DNA of 64,000 nucleotides from SAR86 cluster bacterium SAR86E (GCA_000307935.1 AMWX01000001.1:1-64000); one strand, 5' to 3'. Positions 27,778 to 35,981 are shown, numbered from the stretch's first letter. Numbers and translations: made by a program. The notes: a model not told the origin generated them from the letters alone.

Positions 27778-28941
27778 ATGAAAAAATCATTTATTCATTT
27801 TGATCATTACGACTTATTTGAAATAAGCCTTTATCAATACGAGAATGATGAATTAAAATTCTATTCTACAAACCTTGATGAACTCAATAGCTACCTTAAC
27901 GGAGACGCTGAAACAATAATCTTTATACCTTCTCATTTTTTTGGTTTTAAGCATTTTGTTAATTCATTGAATCTTAAAAAAGATATTTTAAAAGCAAATG
28001 TTTTAAATGATATCGAGGACAATATTGTAAGTGATATTTCAAAACTTAAATTTGTCTATGATGATGTCAATGATTTGAGCGCTTGGATTGATATAACAAT
28101 CATTAATCGGCTCAATCAAAAATTAAATCTTATGGCTGGAAATTTTATTATTTTGCCTGAGCATTTATTGCATTATGATGGCTCGATTTCTTTCCTTGTA
28201 ATAGCTGAAAGATTCTCAGCAAGTTTTAATGATTTTTCTGGCTTCTCTGGAGCTCTGGATTCATTCGATCAATATGCTTCTATCTTGCATCAGAGTGAAT
28301 ATGATCCATCAAATTTTAATATATATACCACTGAACCCACTGAAATCCTTCCGAAATCTATTCAGGAAAAAGCAGAGTCTGTTGAGATTCGTAAACTGCA
28401 TCTTAATTTTAATAAAGAAAAATTTATAAATATAAATTTGTTTGAACGCTCAGTTTCATTTCAATATTTAAAATCAAAAATGGAATTAAGTCATTTTGAT
28501 CATGGTTTAGTTTTGTCATCTCTCTTAATAATTTTTACTCTTCCCATTCTGACTTTAAGTGTCCAAAAATCAATTATTGACTCATATAAAGACAATACAG
28601 TTAAAATCTTTAAAGAGCTTAATCCAAACTTTGTTAGGCTGGTTAATCCAAGGGCTCAAATTGATGATTTAACAAAGAATGTACCATTTGCAACTCAACC
28701 TCCATCAGAAAACTTAGAATTTTTACCATATGTAGAAAAGTTAACCGATAGCTCAATTAAAAAAATTAAGATTAATTTAAGCAAAAAAACTATTAATGTT
28801 TCCTTGGAGAATTTATCTTCCTTAAAAATGAGGGCATTAACTGAATTAATGACCCAATTTTCTATCACCATTGATAGCACTAACTTGGTTGAGGAGAGTA
28901 ATTCACTCTCCGGCACATTGATCATCAATTATGATATATAA
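27778..28941 (+). CDS. gspL: Type II secretion protein GspL
   Basis: Inner-membrane protein that recruits GspE. The cytoplasmic part (about 1-235) is an actin-like fold judging by family and position, though sequence conservation is low. A TM helix lies at about 240-262 (VLSSLLIIFTLPILTL), then a small periplasmic ferredoxin-like domain (about 285-387). It follows gspK and overlaps gspM by 11 nt. Assignment depends mainly on gene order, topology and length (387 aa; typical about 400). Confidence 0.82.
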   Translation: MKKSFIHFDHYDLFEISLYQYENDELKFYSTNLDELNSYLNGDAETIIFIPSHFFGFKHFVNSLNLKKDILKANVLNDIEDNIVSDISKLKFVYDDVNDLSAWIDITIINRLNQKLNLMAGNFIILPEHLLHYDGSISFLVIAERFSASFNDFSGFSGALDSFDQYASILHQSEYDPSNFNIYTTEPTEILPKSIQEKAESVEIRKLHLNFNKEKFININLFERSVSFQYLKSKMELSHFDHGLVLSSLLIIFTLPILTLSVQKSIIDSYKDNTVKIFKELNPNFVRLVNPRAQIDDLTKNVPFATQPPSENLEFLPYVEKLTDSSIKKIKINLSKKTINVSLENLSSLKMRALTELMTQFSITIDSTNLVEESNSLSGTLIINYDI

Positions 28942-29404
28942 ACAAATACATACTTTTTGGTCAGATCTTGCCTCTAGAGAACAAAAGCTCCTTGTGTTGC
29001 TCATAGCAGTGATTATCTTAGGACTTTCATTTTCCTGGTTACTTGCCAATTCAAGCAATATCTCAACTAACAGCAAATTGATTAAGCAAGAAAAAGCTAA
29101 TTTTGAATATGTTCTTGGCAAAGCTACTAATTATTCAACTTTTTTAACTCAACAACAGCTTGAAGTTAATTTCCCAGATCTACCAAGTTATTTGGAAACA
29201 ACTTTTTCTAAACTCAAGATATCTAATTTTAATCTTGAGATTGCAACGGAAAAAAACATATTAACTTTTACAGATCCATCACTAATGAAAATTACTCAAT
29301 TTTTAGATGAAATTTCAAGTCATCCAAGTCTAAGAATTGAGGTTATTGATATTAGTACGTCTGCAGAAATTTACTCTGTTCGCATTGAATATACTGAAAT
29401 TTAA
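28931..29404 (+). CDS. gspM: Type II secretion protein GspM
   Basis: Last T2SS gene, 157 aa. A short cytoplasmic N-terminus with FWSDLASREQKLL, one TM helix (about 20-40), a coiled segment, and a periplasmic domain with FLDEISSHPSLRIEVIDIS. WxxLxxREQ before the TM is characteristic of GspM. No gspN or gspS follows; GspN is absent from many systems. Confidence 0.87.
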   Translation: MIYKQIHTFWSDLASREQKLLVLLIAVIILGLSFSWLLANSSNISTNSKLIKQEKANFEYVLGKATNYSTFLTQQQLEVNFPDLPSYLETTFSKLKISNFNLEIATEKNILTFTDPSLMKITQFLDEISSHPSLRIEVIDISTSAEIYSVRIEYTEI

Positions 29405-29421
29405 CTTTCCGTAAAATTTTT

Positions 29422-30276
29422 TTAGGTAATGCTTACCTTGTTTGAATATATTTCATGGAATAGCTTTACGGCCATTGAATCGGAAACACCCCATTTTGAT
29501 GAGGTGATTGATTCAATTTGGAGATTTGCTGTTATTACTTGAAAGATTTCAAGGGCACAATCAATGACATCAGCGCGATCAGGAGAAAAACTATACTTTT
29601 TTATTTTTTCACCGGTACTGAGCAATGAAATTTCATGAACTTTTTTATTAAATTCTTTAATGGTCATTTCTTTTTTCTTGCTAGCTTGCAAGAAGGATTT
29701 AATATTGCCACCTATACCAATTAATTTTTTTTTAGGTTTTACTGACTGCAACCATTCTTCCATTCTTTTCCACTCTGATTGTTGATCTTTTTGAAGCATA
29801 TTCCTAACTGCACCGAGCTGAAATGATCTAATTTCTATTTCATGATCTGTTCTTATAAAAAACTCTGTACTACCTCCGCCAAGATCAACAAAAATTTTTT
29901 TATTACCGGTATTACTTTTAGGATGAAATCTAATTAATTTAGCCTCCTCAAGTCCAGAAATAATTCGCAATGGATGATGTATTGCCGTTTCAAGATATCT
30001 TCTTGCATCCTCCGAATTAGCTGTATCTCTAAATGCTGAAGTTGCAACAATTTCATATCGCTCTATTTTGTTCCTTTTAAAAATTTCTTCGTATTCCTTG
30101 ATTGTTTGAATGACTAGGTCAAGTTTTTCATTGCTAAGTTTTCCATCTCTAAAAACCTCATCTCCGAGCCTAATTGGTGATCTAATACCTTCAAGAAACT
30201 CAATTGAGGTCGGAGTTGTTTTAAAAATTTTAGATTTAATAGCATTAGTTCCAATATCAATTGATGCGATTTTCAT
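29422..30276 (-). CDS. ppx: Ppx/GppA-family phosphatase, short form
   Basis: Exopolyphosphatase/guanosine pentaphosphatase family member. The ASKHA fold shows the phosphate-1 loop IDIGTNAIKSKIF (about 5-17), ATSAFRD (about 83), the phosphate-2 loop DLGGGSTEFFI (about 137) and the Glu-bearing SGLEEAKLI. At 284 aa it has only the two actin-like domains and lacks the C-terminal HD-like domain of E. coli Ppx (513 aa), like Ppx1/MTB-type short members. It abuts ppk2 (1-nt spacing, same strand), which supports a polyphosphate role. Confidence 0.86.
   Translation of the reverse strand: MKIASIDIGTNAIKSKIFKTTPTSIEFLEGIRSPIRLGDEVFRDGKLSNEKLDLVIQTIKEYEEIFKRNKIERYEIVATSAFRDTANSEDARRYLETAIHHPLRIISGLEEAKLIRFHPKSNTGNKKIFVDLGGGSTEFFIRTDHEIEIRSFQLGAVRNMLQKDQQSEWKRMEEWLQSVKPKKKLIGIGGNIKSFLQASKKKEMTIKEFNKKVHEISLLSTGEKIKKYSFSPDRADVIDCALEIFQVITANLQIESITSSKWGVSDSMAVKLFHEIYSNKVSIT
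29424..29438 (+). terminator. Hairpin at the gspM/ppx convergent end
   Basis: AGGTAA (29424-29429) and TTACCT (29433-29438) form a 6-bp stem with a 3-nt loop, at the end of the convergent gsp and ppx genes. On the minus strand the hairpin would be followed by seven A rather than U, and on the plus strand by TGTTTG, so it is a weak terminator at best. It overlaps the last codons of ppx. Confidence 0.28.
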
Positions 30277-31113
30277 TTACTCATCATCCATGTATTTGCT
30301 TAAAACCTTGTATTGCTCATAGTCCAAATTGTTGAACTCAACGCCCTCTAATAAGACTTTATAGTTATTAATGTTTTTAGACCAAGTTAGAGGTTTTAGA
30401 AGTTTTTTCTCCTCGTAATCTGTTTGGTTCAGCAAGAATCTTAATGCAGTTAAGCGCGCAATCATTTTATTATTTGCATTGATTGCAATCCATGGAGATA
30501 AATCAGGAGAGGTCTTTTCAAACATTTGTTCTTTATAAAGTGTAAAAGCATCCCATTTAGTCACGATGCGCTCATCATTAGGAGAGAGCTTCCAATACTT
30601 GAGTTCAGAGTGCTTGCGAGCCTTCATTCGTCTTTTTTGTTGATCTTGCGATAGTGAGAAATAAAATTTAATTATCTCAACACCATCATCAATAAGGTTT
30701 TGCTCCCATGGGATTACACGATTCATGAAATCTCTGTATTGCTTCTCACTGCAATAGCCCATAACTGGCTCTGTTAAAGCTCGGGTATACCAAGATCTAT
30801 CTAAAAAGGCGATTTCACCTTTTTTGGGAATTACTTTTTTCCAACGTTGAAACCAATGTGAGGATTCCCATTTTGTTGGGATGCCAAGATTTACATACTT
30901 AAAGTTTTTTGGAATTAAGTATTGAGTAAAAAATTTATAGGCAGAGCTTTTACCTGCAGTATCTCTTCCTTCTAAAACTATGCAAATTCTTCGTTTATTT
31001 TTAATCACATCTTCTTGGAGTTTAAGCAGTTCAATTTGCAATCTTCTTTTCTCAAGTTGATAGGACTTATCATTGAGTTTTTGATATTCCTTTTGATCAA
31101 ATGAAACAAGCAT
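30277..31113 (-). CDS. ppk2: Polyphosphate kinase 2 family protein
   Basis: Transfers phosphate between polyphosphate and nucleotides (typically polyP + NDP to NTP, reversible). Walker A LEGRDTAGKSS (about 47-57), the lid-type DRSWYTRALTEPVMGYC (about 105-121) and the ARKHSELKYWKLSPND region (about 172-187) match the PPK2 core. Length 278 aa fits a one-domain PPK2. The WKLSP motif points to class I-like enzymes. ppk2 leads a two-gene unit with ppx. No Pho box was seen in its 125-bp upstream gap. Confidence 0.93.
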   Translation of the reverse strand: MLVSFDQKEYQKLNDKSYQLEKRRLQIELLKLQEDVIKNKRRICIVLEGRDTAGKSSAYKFFTQYLIPKNFKYVNLGIPTKWESSHWFQRWKKVIPKKGEIAFLDRSWYTRALTEPVMGYCSEKQYRDFMNRVIPWEQNLIDDGVEIIKFYFSLSQDQQKRRMKARKHSELKYWKLSPNDERIVTKWDAFTLYKEQMFEKTSPDLSPWIAINANNKMIARLTALRFLLNQTDYEEKKLLKPLTWSKNINNYKVLLEGVEFNNLDYEQYKVLSKYMDDE

Positions 31114-31238
31114 AAAATTTATTAGAGACCCTATCCCTTAAAGAATGTATAAATGTCCATTGTATCTTGAGATTGTATTGATAAACCTATGAATAATAAA
31201 AATTTATAATAAGCTCATAAAAGTATTAATATATTCCA

Positions 31239-31721
31239 ATGCGTAATGATTTAGAAAAACGTGTTCAAGAGCTAGAGGATATTTTAGCTATCCAACATTT
31301 GAAACATGCTTATCTTAATGCATGTGATGCAAAAGATGTGCCGGCTATGATTGAAACCTTTGTGATCTCTGATTGCAAGATTGATTATGGCCCAGTTGGC
31401 TCTTTTACAAATAGAGATGATCTAGCAAAAGTTTTTCAAGAGATCGCATGCCATGACTACATGCTTGAATCTCATCATGCTCATAATCCAATTATTAAAA
31501 TTATTGATGCCAACCATGCAACTGGTCATTGGTCCCTTGCTTATAATTTAATTAATACTGAAAATTCATCAATCACAACCTTACAGGGTGAGTATCATGA
31601 CGTGTATCAAAAAATTGATAATCAGTGGCTGATTAAAGAAACAACATTTTCTGGTCGTTCATCTTTGAATTTGCAAATAGATGAAGAATTACTAAAGGTA
31701 ATTTTTGCAGGCAGCCCTTAA
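31239..31721 (+). CDS. SnoaL-like / NTF2-fold protein
   Basis: A 160-aa cone-fold protein of the SnoaL/NTF2 superfamily: an N-terminal helix (LEKRVQELEDILAIQHLKHAYLNACDAKD), a ligand-pocket segment with FVISDCKIDYGPVG, and strands with HATGHWSL and GEYHDVYQKIDNQWLIKETTF. Related domains include bile-acid 7-alpha-dehydratase BaiE and ketosteroid isomerase, but many have no known substrate. It converges on a TetR gene with 4-nt overlap and is similar in outline to the protein at 45117. Confidence 0.8.
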   Translation: MRNDLEKRVQELEDILAIQHLKHAYLNACDAKDVPAMIETFVISDCKIDYGPVGSFTNRDDLAKVFQEIACHDYMLESHHAHNPIIKIIDANHATGHWSLAYNLINTENSSITTLQGEYHDVYQKIDNQWLIKETTFSGRSSLNLQIDEELLKVIFAGSP

Positions 31722-32311
31722 GCGGGTGTTGCAATGCAGCTTAAAAGATACGCATTAGCGGCGCGGACTGCTTCATTCAGACCTACATCCGTAAGTCCCG
31801 AATTTTCTTTAGTGTTCAATGAGAGGATAGAGATAATAATTTGAGTCACCACCAAAAAGACTCCCGATTTATTAAACATATTGGGTAGGCCTACAGATTT
31901 TTCTATGTGTTGCAAAATTGTTTCTGCTATCTCATGCAGATCTGAGCTCAAGATAGGAGGGGAGACAGTGTTTTCAAGGATTAGTTTTTGTGCGCCTGAA
32001 TGACTTTGAAAGAATTCAATAATCGAGATAACACATTCTTTCAAACACCCTAAATAATCACCCTCTGAATTTTTGGTTAGATTTTTTTTAAGATGGGAAT
32101 TGCAATCCTGAATATATCTCTTAATTAGGGCTTGCTTGATTTCATCTGGAGTTTCAAAGAATTTATAAGTAGAGGTGCGTTTTAAATCTGCAAATTCAGA
32201 AATTTTTGCAATTGTTAGAGATTCAACGCCTCCTTCGCTCAATAGATCATTGGACGCATCTAATATCTTATTAATACGCTCTATGCTTCTTTGTTGCTTG
32301 GGTTTTTGCAT
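31718..32311 (-). CDS. TetR-family transcriptional regulator
   Basis: A 197-aa repressor. The N-terminal helix-turn-helix runs KILDASNDLLSEGGVESLTIAKISEFADLKRTSTYKFF in the positions typical of TetR (about residues 13-50), and the C-terminal ligand domain is divergent. It points away from the Pho-box region and shares a 398-bp intergenic stretch with pit. An inverted repeat 18 nt upstream of its start could be its operator. Ligand unknown. Confidence 0.9.
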   Translation of the reverse strand: MQKPKQQRSIERINKILDASNDLLSEGGVESLTIAKISEFADLKRTSTYKFFETPDEIKQALIKRYIQDCNSHLKKNLTKNSEGDYLGCLKECVISIIEFFQSHSGAQKLILENTVSPPILSSDLHEIAETILQHIEKSVGLPNMFNKSGVFLVVTQIIISILSLNTKENSGLTDVGLNEAVRAANAYLLSCIATPA

Positions 32312-32328
32312 GATTTCTTATTATCGAC

Positions 32329-32350
32329 ATTTGTTGTGAAAAAAACAAAT
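32329..32350. promoter_or_regulatory. Inverted repeat, possible TetR operator
   Basis: ATTTGTT (32329-32335) and AACAAAT (32344-32350) are perfect inverted arms around 8 nt, 18 nt before the TetR ATG. Position and symmetry suit autoregulation; sequence alone does not prove it. Confidence 0.35.
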
Positions 32351-32382
32351 AAATGTAGCACTTATCAATAAAATGGTGTATT

Positions 32383-32411
32383 GTGTCATTTGTGTGACAT
32401 TAATGTGTCGC
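32383..32411 (+). promoter_or_regulatory. Triple Pho-box-like direct repeat
   Basis: Three heptamers occur with exact 11-bp period: GTGTCAT (32383), GTGACAT (32394), GTGTCGC (32405). The PhoB box is two CTGTCAT-like heptamers at the same period, so this looks like one and a half boxes. A -10-like TAGAAT (32421-32426) follows 9 nt later, a spacing close to that of known Pho promoters. From that -10, transcription would start near 32433, inside the small ORF that begins at 32428. Confidence 0.72.
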
Positions 32412-32427
32412 ACAGGAAACTAGAATT

Positions 32428-32553
32428 ATGAATACAAAAAAAGTACTTAAGCAGCAGGGCTTGCTACCAAAAACATCCAAATTTAATGAAATGCAAATGT
32501 TTGGATTTCTATCTATGTGGGTTGTTTTATCCGCTGTTATATTTTTCTCTTAA
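32428..32553 (+). CDS. Putative 41-aa small membrane protein behind the Pho box
   Basis: A 41-codon ORF with a basic N-terminus (MNTKKVLKQQGLLPKTSKFN) and one hydrophobic helix (FLSMWVVLSAVIFF). AGGAAA at about 32414-32419 is a plausible ribosome-binding site. It lies 17 nt after the triple Pho-box repeat. A caution: the best -10 (TAGAAT, 32421) would put the transcript start just past this ATG. Either another promoter is used or the transcript is a leader/sRNA and the ORF is fortuitous. I know no family for it. It ends 156 nt before pit. Confidence 0.45.
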   Translation: MNTKKVLKQQGLLPKTSKFNEMQMFGFLSMWVVLSAVIFFS

Positions 32554-32600
32554 AAAAATATTCCTTTTAAATTAGTGCCAATCATTGTGATGGGCTAATG

Positions 32601-32618
32601 GTGTCATTTTGACGTCAT
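32601..32618 (+). promoter_or_regulatory. Pho-box-like repeat upstream of pit
   Basis: GTGTCAT (32601-32607) and ACGTCAT (32612-32618) sit 11 bp apart, matching the two-heptamer PhoB box with an AT-rich 4-nt spacer. Weaker heptamers continue the period (TTCATTG at 32623, GTCACAT at 32634). TGAAAT at 32628-32633 could serve as -10 at the same 9-nt spacing seen in the upstream box, and TATAAA at 32660-32665 is another candidate. It lies about 90-110 bp before the pit ATG. Confidence 0.68.
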
Positions 32619-32709
32619 TTGGTTCATTGAAATGTCACATAAATGAAATTTAGTTTCCATATAAACCTAGTTTAATTAACACCATATTTAATTACTTAAT
32701 CTATTTAAT

Positions 32710-33960
32710 ATGGAAACCTTATTTTTAGAACCTTACACAATATTACTTATAGCTGGTTTCATCGGCTTTTTTATGGCTTTTGGCATTGGAGCAAATGATG
32801 TTGCTAATTCCATGGGTACTTCAGTTGGGAGTAAAGCAATCACAATTAAGCAAGCAATTATCATTGCAGCAATATTTGAGTTTTTAGGTGCTTTTCTTGC
32901 TGGTGGCGAAGTAACATCAACAATTAGGAAGGGTATTGTAGATCCTCAATTATATGTTGATGAAACGAATATTTTTGTCATTGGAATGTTATCTGCGCTC
33001 CTGGCAGGAGGCACATGGTTATATGTTGCTAGCTTGAGAGGATGGCCTGTTTCAACCACCCATACTATTGTTGGTTCAATCATTGGTTTTGTTTTAATCA
33101 CTAAAGGTGTTGATGCCGTTTCATGGTCGAAAGTAGGCAATATAGCTATGAGCTGGGTAACTTCTCCATTATTTTCTGCAACATTGGCATTTGGTCTATA
33201 TATTTCTGCTAAAAAACTTATTTTAGATAGATCAAACCCTGGTGAAGCAGCAATCAAATACATACCTTTTTATAGCTTTCTTGTTGCAGCAGTAATTTCC
33301 TTGGTCACAGCAAGGAAGGGTTTGAAGCATGTGGGAATAGAGTTTAGCGATAATGAAGTATATTTCTTTATTGCTATATTCAGCACGCTAGTTGGACTGG
33401 CAACAGCTTTTTTCTTAAGAAATAATAAAGAACAAATTATGAGAGAAGGCGGCATTGAATTTGCATTTGGATTGCTAATGATTGTATCTGCAAGCGCCAT
33501 GGCATTTGCTCATGGTTCCAATGATGTTGCCAATGCAATTGGTCCATTGGCTGCTATTGTTAGTGTTGTTGATACTGGCGAAATTGGTTCTAAAGCAGCA
33601 ATCAGTCCCTGGGTTTTATTTGTTGGTGCTATTGGTATAGTTTTCGGTTTGGCTACCCTTGGATCAAGAGTTATCAAAACTGTAGGCAGGAAAATTACTG
33701 CATTAACACCCAGCCTTGGATTTTCAGCAGAAATGGCAACGGCATCAACAGTGGTAGCTGCATCTTATTTAGGCTTCCCAATCTCAACAACCCACACTTT
33801 AGTTGGTGGAGTTATAGGTGTTGGTTTAGCTAAAGGAGCGGAACATCTTGATTTTGCATCAATCAAAAGAATTATAGCCTCATGGCTTGTAACAATCCCT
33901 GCAGGAGCTGCCTTTACTGTTTTATTCTACGTACTACTAAGGATTATTTTTGGAGTTTAA
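32710..33960 (+). CDS. pit: Inorganic phosphate transporter, Pit family
   Basis: Inner-membrane Pi (metal-phosphate) symporter, 416 aa, with about ten TM helices. Two inverted repeats carry the PHO4/Pit signature: GIGANDVANSMGTSVGSKAIT (about 27-46, shown in part) and AHGSNDVANAIGPLAA (about 268-283), each followed by a PVSTTHT or PISTTHT motif. First gene of pit - porin - phytase, with the downstream porin 3 nt away. Enteric Pit is constitutive, but the Pho-box-like repeat upstream suggests starvation control here. Confidence 0.94.
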   Translation: METLFLEPYTILLIAGFIGFFMAFGIGANDVANSMGTSVGSKAITIKQAIIIAAIFEFLGAFLAGGEVTSTIRKGIVDPQLYVDETNIFVIGMLSALLAGGTWLYVASLRGWPVSTTHTIVGSIIGFVLITKGVDAVSWSKVGNIAMSWVTSPLFSATLAFGLYISAKKLILDRSNPGEAAIKYIPFYSFLVAAVISLVTARKGLKHVGIEFSDNEVYFFIAIFSTLVGLATAFFLRNNKEQIMREGGIEFAFGLLMIVSASAMAFAHGSNDVANAIGPLAAIVSVVDTGEIGSKAAISPWVLFVGAIGIVFGLATLGSRVIKTVGRKITALTPSLGFSAEMATASTVVAASYLGFPISTTHTLVGGVIGVGLAKGAEHLDFASIKRIIASWLVTIPAGAAFTVLFYVLLRIIFGV

Positions 33961-33963
33961 AGA

Positions 33964-34893
33964 ATGGCTCTTAGGTCTATTTATGTTGCAGTTTTTATAA
34001 TATTTGGAATTAACAATCAGCTTTACGCATCACATGATTGGTATGGCAAAGTATTTGTTGATTATCAATCTACTTCAAATGACATAAATGGTAATAAAAC
34101 CGATGTAAATAATAATGCTTCAAGATTTGGAATCAAAGGCAGCTTCTTATTATCAGATAACTCTAAACTTAAGTTAGTTTATCAAGCAGAGTATCAATTT
34201 GATCCTGTTGATGGAAAAGCAAGAGGCGAGGATGGCACCTTAAAACAGCGTAATACCTTTATTGGCATTCAAACAAATCTAGGCATGCTTTTTGCTGGCA
34301 ATCATGATTCAGCCTTTAAAAAATCTCAATTAAAAATAGACTTATTCAATGACCTGGCTCCAGACATTAAGAATATCTTGCATGGTGAAAATCGTCTAAA
34401 GGATTTTGTTGGTTATACCACGCCAAAGTACATGGGTAAGGTTTCTGCAACATTTAATAGCTTCAAGAATCCATCATTCTCAGGTAAAAAGTACAGATCT
34501 TACTCAGTCAATTTTTCTGGAGATCTCTTTCAAGCAGCCATTGGGATTGATGACTCAATGAGGGGATATGATTCCACAAGACTTAGTATTTTAATTCCAT
34601 TAGATAATTCAAAAATCGGATTATTAAATCAAAAGACTAAAAATCTCTCATCAGGCAATACAAACAATGGCTATGTTATAAGTTTCTCAAGAAAAATTGG
34701 CCCAAAGGGAAGATTCAAAATTCAGCACGCCTCATCAAGTATGAAAATTGATTCAGGCAGGCACACAACCATCGGATATGATTATCAGCTGAGGAAATCT
34801 TCCAAGATTTTTACGTTCTATTCACAGCAGGAGTCCTCAAACAAAAGAAAGGCTAAGGATATTCTTTCAATTGGCATAGAGCACAAATTTTAA
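33964..34893 (+). CDS. Outer-membrane porin, likely for phosphate or organic phosphate
   Basis: A 309-aa Gram-negative general porin. It starts with a signal peptide (cleavage near QLYA-S, about residue 22) and DWYGKVFVDYQ, continues with alternating strands and loops such as ASRFGIKG, QRNTFIGIQTNLG and FVGYTTPKYMG, and ends LSIGIEHKF with the terminal Phe expected for barrel insertion. It lies between pit and phytase in one operon, so it probably lets phosphate or phytate-derived product through the outer membrane. Basic residues are numerous, consistent with anion preference, but selectivity is inference. Confidence 0.88.
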   Translation: MALRSIYVAVFIIFGINNQLYASHDWYGKVFVDYQSTSNDINGNKTDVNNNASRFGIKGSFLLSDNSKLKLVYQAEYQFDPVDGKARGEDGTLKQRNTFIGIQTNLGMLFAGNHDSAFKKSQLKIDLFNDLAPDIKNILHGENRLKDFVGYTTPKYMGKVSATFNSFKNPSFSGKKYRSYSVNFSGDLFQAAIGIDDSMRGYDSTRLSILIPLDNSKIGLLNQKTKNLSSGNTNNGYVISFSRKIGPKGRFKIQHASSSMKIDSGRHTTIGYDYQLRKSSKIFTFYSQQESSNKRKAKDILSIGIEHKF

Positions 34894-34931
34894 AAATTTA
34901 AATACTACAGCGTTGGAGTTACAATGCCAAT

Positions 34932-35978
34932 ATGTCTAAATTTATAAAACTATCCTTAATACTAAATATTTTCTTCTTCGTGGGGTGTTCCGATAATAGC
35001 TCTATCATTGCGATAGCAGAGACGGAGCCAGTTACAACAAGTGGCGATGCTGCAGATGACCCGGCAATAGTTATTAATTATAACAACCCACAGCAGTCAA
35101 TAATTCTTGGAACTGATAAACGAGCAGGGGTCTATGCATATGATCTTTCTGGAAAAAAAATATCATATGCTGCACTGGGTGAAATAAATAATATAGATGT
35201 AAGACAGGTTGATAATAAAATTTATGTGGCTGCATCAAATAGAACAGCTAAATCAATTGAGTTTTGGGAATTTAATCAACAAGAATTTTTTAATAATCTT
35301 CCGCAATCAGACAATCTTTTCGATATTGCTGCTAGGTCAATGACCATTCCAACAAATATAGATGTTTATGGTATTTGCGCCGGCTTGATTGATGAAGTGC
35401 CAATCGTTTTTATTACTGAAGATAAAGGTCCGCGCGTTGAATTCTGGGTACCTCAAACTCGAACACTCATAGGTACTTTCAGCAATGGGGGCGAATCAGA
35501 AGGCTGCGTGTTTGATGATGAAAATAAGACAGTATTCATTTCAGAGGAAGAGGTGAATGGGGTTTTAAAAGCTTATAACTTAAATAATGAATTTCCATTT
35601 GAAATTCCTTTTATTGTAGATTCTCGAGAGGGAAATATTGGCGGTGATCCAGAGGGACTAACAATCTATAAAACTTCTGAAAAAGAGGGTTATATCTTAC
35701 TTTCATCCCAAGGAGATAATAAATACAACGTTTATAATCGAACTTATCCTCACGAATTTATCACAAGTTTTACCATTGACGATGATCCAAAAGGTATTGA
35801 TGGCACGTCAGAAACCGACGGCATTGATGTTACAAACTATAATCTAAGAGGAAAATTTTCTAAGGGTTTAATGGTCGCTCAGGACGGTTACAACTATGAT
35901 GGGGAAGAGATGAAGAATCAAAACTTTAAAATCGTTTCTTTTAAGCCCATTCTTAAATCTATAAATAAAAGTAAGTAG
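34932..35978 (+). CDS. Beta-propeller phytase (3-phytase-like) lipoprotein
   Basis: Hydrolyses phytate (inositol hexakisphosphate) to release Pi. Lipobox FFVGC (Cys19) with Ser at +2 suggests outer-membrane localisation. Family hallmarks run in order: GDAADDPAIVI (about 38-49), GTDKRAGVYAYDLSG, INNIDVR, the EGCVFDDE and EEEVNGVLKAY Ca-site strands, GGDPEGLTIY, LLSSQGDNKYNVYNR, DGTSETDGIDVTN and MVAQDGYNYDG. These are the conserved blades and calcium-binding Asp/Glu of BPP. Length (348 aa) is normal. Third gene of the Pho-box-linked operon, so expression should rise in Pi starvation. Confidence 0.93.
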   Translation: MSKFIKLSLILNIFFFVGCSDNSSIIAIAETEPVTTSGDAADDPAIVINYNNPQQSIILGTDKRAGVYAYDLSGKKISYAALGEINNIDVRQVDNKIYVAASNRTAKSIEFWEFNQQEFFNNLPQSDNLFDIAARSMTIPTNIDVYGICAGLIDEVPIVFITEDKGPRVEFWVPQTRTLIGTFSNGGESEGCVFDDENKTVFISEEEVNGVLKAYNLNNEFPFEIPFIVDSREGNIGGDPEGLTIYKTSEKEGYILLSSQGDNKYNVYNRTYPHEFITSFTIDDDPKGIDGTSETDGIDVTNYNLRGKFSKGLMVAQDGYNYDGEEMKNQNFKIVSFKPILKSINKSK

Positions 35979-35981
35979 TTT

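Noticed and set aside
32384-32399. TGTCA-N6-TGACA as a TetR operator
   Set aside because: It is a palindrome, but the third heptamer at the exact 11-bp period makes a Pho box the simpler reading; kept only as a possibility.
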